Virus record (IMG/VR): IMGVR_UViG_3300046003_008735
Span: 1-39,335 of that record
Strand: one strand, 5' to 3'
Length of the DNA stretch: 39,335 nt
Origin: a virus
Of the stretch, positions 37,723-39,335 are shown in pieces. Each line of letters starts with the position of its first letter. Within the stretch, counting starts at the first letter, position 1. A program made the translations under genes and the position numbers. Under the pieces are notes generated by a model. That model saw only the letters and a program-made list of their open reading frames with translations. It was not told where the DNA came from and searched no databases.

Positions 37723-37911
37723 TTAAATTTCTTCTACTTTAGTAACAGTGTAATCTTCACCTCCTGATGTTTCTCTTTGCCAATGGTCATCATTATCATC
37801 CACGTCTCCGTTTTCAACCATCTCAATCGCCTCATCTTCGTCTTCAGCCTCAACGGTATAAGTAACATACTCATCGATAGTTCTTACCCCTGTGATTGTA
37901 TATCTTTTCAT
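37723..37911 (-). CDS. Small acidic DpnD/PcfM-like protein
   Basis: A 62-aa acidic protein. The pattern TITGVRTIDEYVTYTVEAED, then EDEAIEMVENGDVDD, resembles the DpnD/PcfM-like fold (strand, strand with VeAe, helix with EA). DpnD-type proteins are small phage and restriction-locus proteins of unknown biochemical role. It begins 2 nt after the upstream gene stop and belongs to the operon running from 39335 to 34188. Confidence 0.65.
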   Translation of the reverse strand: MKRYTITGVRTIDEYVTYTVEAEDEDEAIEMVENGDVDDNDDHWQRETSGGEDYTVTKVEEI

Positions 37912-37913
37912 GA

Positions 37914-38129
37914 TTAATTAAAATATTTTTCAATTGCCTCAAGTTTATCATCAGCATCTACCAACATCTGAAGAGCTTCTTCAGCATTCTTATAGAAATC
38001 TCCTGTTGAGTGGTCTCCGATTCCTGCCGCGTGATTAGATAATAATTCCAATGTCAATAAAGCCTTCGCTTTTTGAGCTTGAGCCTCAAGCATAAGCATT
38101 TCTGTCAAATTTTTCTTTACATTTCCCAT
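37914..38129 (-). CDS. Small helical protein, unknown function
   Basis: A 71-aa protein, helical throughout (LTEMLMLEAQAQKAKALLTL, AEEALQMLVDADDKLEAIEK) with a Gly/His break (HAAGIGDHSTGD). The layout suggests a helical hairpin. I recognise no known family. Its ATG overlaps the upstream stop by 1 nt, so it is coupled to the 38129 gene. Confidence 0.6.
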   Translation of the reverse strand: MGNVKKNLTEMLMLEAQAQKAKALLTLELLSNHAAGIGDHSTGDFYKNAEEALQMLVDADDKLEAIEKYFN

Positions 38130-38386
38130 TATATTTTGTTTTTATGTTTTTCGGAGCGTTCTCCTTTTTTATAAGTTTTTTTTTCAACTAATTCGCTACT
38201 TGGTCCCGACTTGGTTCCGACTTGGTCCCGACTTGGTTCGGACTTACGAGTAGATAATTTCCATTCTGACTTTGCAACATATGCCCACATACTTCCAACC
38301 ATGTTATTAGCAGTCTTATCGTCAACTCTTCTGATTTCTCCAAGTTGAACATCCTTTGTCGCTCTAATTGATTTAATACATTTCAT
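38129..38386 (-). CDS. Small basic protein with repeat-encoded tail
   Basis: An 85-aa protein. Residues 1-42 form a small beta domain (IKSIRATKDVQLGEIRRVDD). The C-terminal half is charged (ELVEKKTYKKGERSEKHKNK) and is encoded in part by four 11-bp tandem repeats (38198-38241). As 11 is not a multiple of 3, gain or loss of one repeat would change the reading frame of the tail. The function is unknown. It overlaps the upstream gene by 14 nt. Confidence 0.6.
   Translation of the reverse strand: MKCIKSIRATKDVQLGEIRRVDDKTANNMVGSMWAYVAKSEWKLSTRKSEPSRDQVGTKSGPSSELVEKKTYKKGERSEKHKNKI
38198..38241. repeat. Four 11-bp tandem repeats inside a gene
   Basis: acttggtcccg, acttggttccg, acttggtcccg and acttggttcgg follow each other without gaps. 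Units 1 and 3 are identical. The array encodes part of the tail of the 38129 gene. Confidence 0.9.
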
Positions 38387-38588
38387 TGGTTTTTTCCTCC
38401 ATGTTTAAGTTTAATAATGATATTATTTCTTTTTCTGTTTTTCCTTCTTTATAAAGATTATAAATCTTTGAACTGATTGTATCCTCAAAAATTAACATGT
38501 CACTTTTTCCATAGTAATACTTTAGGTTACCATTTTTTAGAGCCTTAAGTGTAAACTCAAGTAAAACATATCTTTTATTGAATCCCAT
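38373..38588 (-). CDS. Small protein, unknown function
   Basis: A 71-aa protein (YVLLEFTLKALKNGNLKYYY, then LYKEGKTEKEIISLLN). The second half looks like a helix-turn-helix-like or winged fragment (EGKTEKEIISLLNLNMEEK), but this is weak. There is no known family. It starts 18 nt after the upstream stop and overlaps the 38129 gene by 14 nt. Confidence 0.5.
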   Translation of the reverse strand: MGFNKRYVLLEFTLKALKNGNLKYYYGKSDMLIFEDTISSKIYNLYKEGKTEKEIISLLNLNMEEKTNEMY

Positions 38589-38605
38589 AAAATAAAGATA
38601 GTAAA

Positions 38606-39335
38606 TTAACTTTCAGTGTCAAAGTTTTTAATCTTTTCTAAATTAACAATTTGAAAAACATATGCCATTATTTTTCTTTTCATGATTGGAATAATGGTAG
38701 CTTCCATTGGAAATCTTTGTTCTACTTTCATTTCAAAAATTGGGAAGTCGTGGTGTTTCCCAGTGTGTTTCCAAGTAGATTTTTCATCAATAATTTTAGC
38801 TAAAGTTAAGTCGTTATGTTCACCTTCGTAAATCTTTTTCAATATTGTTCTATTATTTACAGAATCTCCTCTTACTTTTTTTATTGTGAATTCCCAAACA
38901 AATAAGTTTTCTTTTATTCTATCATAATAATAGATATAACCCATTCCTGCAACCAAATTTGGTTTGTTCTTTTTGAGAATCACATTAACATTATCATAAG
39001 CAATGTTCCAAATAGACTTGGCAATATTAAAAGCGTCGAAAAGTTTGTTACCTGAAAATCTTAAAGTTTTGTCTAATTCAATTTCCTCTTCCTTTGTAAT
39101 TTCTCTTGGTTTTTTTGGATAGAGTTCTTTCATGAGAATTTCATCGTCACAGGACTCGAAATTTTTGTCGGTTAACAACATCACATTTTCTTTTGAAATA
39201 GATTGTATGTTTGCAAGATGTAATGAAAGTTCAACAAAATCTGGATATATTTCTAAATTTTCAAACTTTTTTTCACATTTCTGTAGATAATCTAATAATG
39301 TGTATTTGTTATATTCAAAATCCAAAGGTTCCTTA
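38606..39335 (-). CDS. Unknown protein, probably partial at its N-terminus
   Basis: At least 239 residues. The last possible start inside the window is a TTG at 39325, but the frame stays open to the window edge (codons AAG GAA CCT precede it), so the true start is probably outside. The sequence is helical and acidic in the first half and beta-rich in the second (MGYIYYYDRIKENLFVWEFT, FPIFEMKVEQRFPMEATIIP). I recognise no family. Confidence 0.6.
   Translation of the reverse strand, partial: KEPLDFEYNKYTLLDYLQKCEKKFENLEIYPDFVELSLHLANIQSISKENVMLLTDKNFESCDDEILMKELYPKKPREITKEEEIELDKTLRFSGNKLFDAFNIAKSIWNIAYDNVNVILKKNKPNLVAGMGYIYYYDRIKENLFVWEFTIKKVRGDSVNNRTILKKIYEGEHNDLTLAKIIDEKSTWKHTGKHHDFPIFEMKVEQRFPMEATIIPIMKRKIMAYVFQIVNLEKIKNFDTES

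Noticed and set aside
1-39335. CRISPR array or insertion sequence
   Set aside because: I saw no regularly spaced direct repeats, no transposase and no terminal inverted repeats with target duplication.

Overview
The window looks like part of a large tailed phage of a Bacteroidetes (Flavobacteriia-like) host. The case is indirect. The DNA is AT-rich and tightly packed with small, mostly minus-strand genes whose starts and stops overlap (many ATGA junctions). There are phage-associated families (T5orf172/GIY-YIG, DUF3310, an orphan DNA methyltransferase, UmuCD, a lone UvrC, stand-alone Smr, a tRNA beside a large non-coding RNA). Five genes have the Bacteroidetes promoter TTG-N19/20-TAnnTTTG, and exported proteins carry Bacteroidetes-style signals (SYGQ, FSCTKD, FASCNS). 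No capsid, terminase, portal or tail gene lies in the window, so the phage assignment is an inference.

Layout. 1-680: gene-poor, with a DnaA-box cluster, inverted repeats and one copy of a 48-bp repeat. 793-4189: T5orf172-XRE protein, an exported protein on the opposite strand, then a plus-strand run of small proteins ending in a 358-aa protein with a hydrophobic core. 4191-5952: umuD-umuC operon. 5983-9128: eight-fold CxxCxGxG protein, Smr protein, ParB-like protein, small HExxH protein. 9145-12985: cell-surface glycan operon (UDP-galactopyranose mutase and two glycosyltransferases). 13088-14418: two-gene late operon. 14472-17938: a TonB-dependent receptor and a beta-helix lipoprotein, bracketed by terminators like a phage moron. 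18027-21595: early region with a zinc protein and an operon containing YgjV-like and UvrC genes. 21649-26703: lipoprotein protease, two sulfotransferase-like genes, an SPFH protein and small unknowns. 26704-27774: leader-bearing metallopeptidase. 27808-28928: a structured RNA of about 1 kb downstream of a tRNA-Met(CAU). 29145-34144: long late operon (hydrophobic leader protein, Dps-like protein, DHH-SET fusion, cobalamin adenosyltransferase, Nudix hydrolase, 33-aa membrane protein). 34188-39335: operon with a DNA methyltransferase, a nucleotidylyltransferase, APS kinase, a GAMT-DUF3310 fusion, a third sulfotransferase and small unknowns.

How it may work together. Two promoter classes separate the genes. 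TAnnTTTG promoters sit about 20 nt ahead of early-type genes (UvrC operon, SPFH, exported protein, zinc protein), and at an unusually short distance ahead of UmuD. A TATTTAT box lies 4-14 nt ahead of most other operon heads and recalls the T4 late-promoter box. At least eight otherwise unrelated proteins share a short amphipathic N-terminal leader ending in [ILV]-x-E, which resembles T4 capsid-targeting and prohead-protease sites; they may be packaged in the head and delivered into the cell. APS kinase plus three sulfotransferase-like proteins plus UDP-Galf and glycosyltransferase genes suggest glycan synthesis and sulfation. The large RNA beside the tRNA resembles the GOLLD/ROOL type of phage RNA in size and context, but its class cannot be confirmed from the sequence alone.
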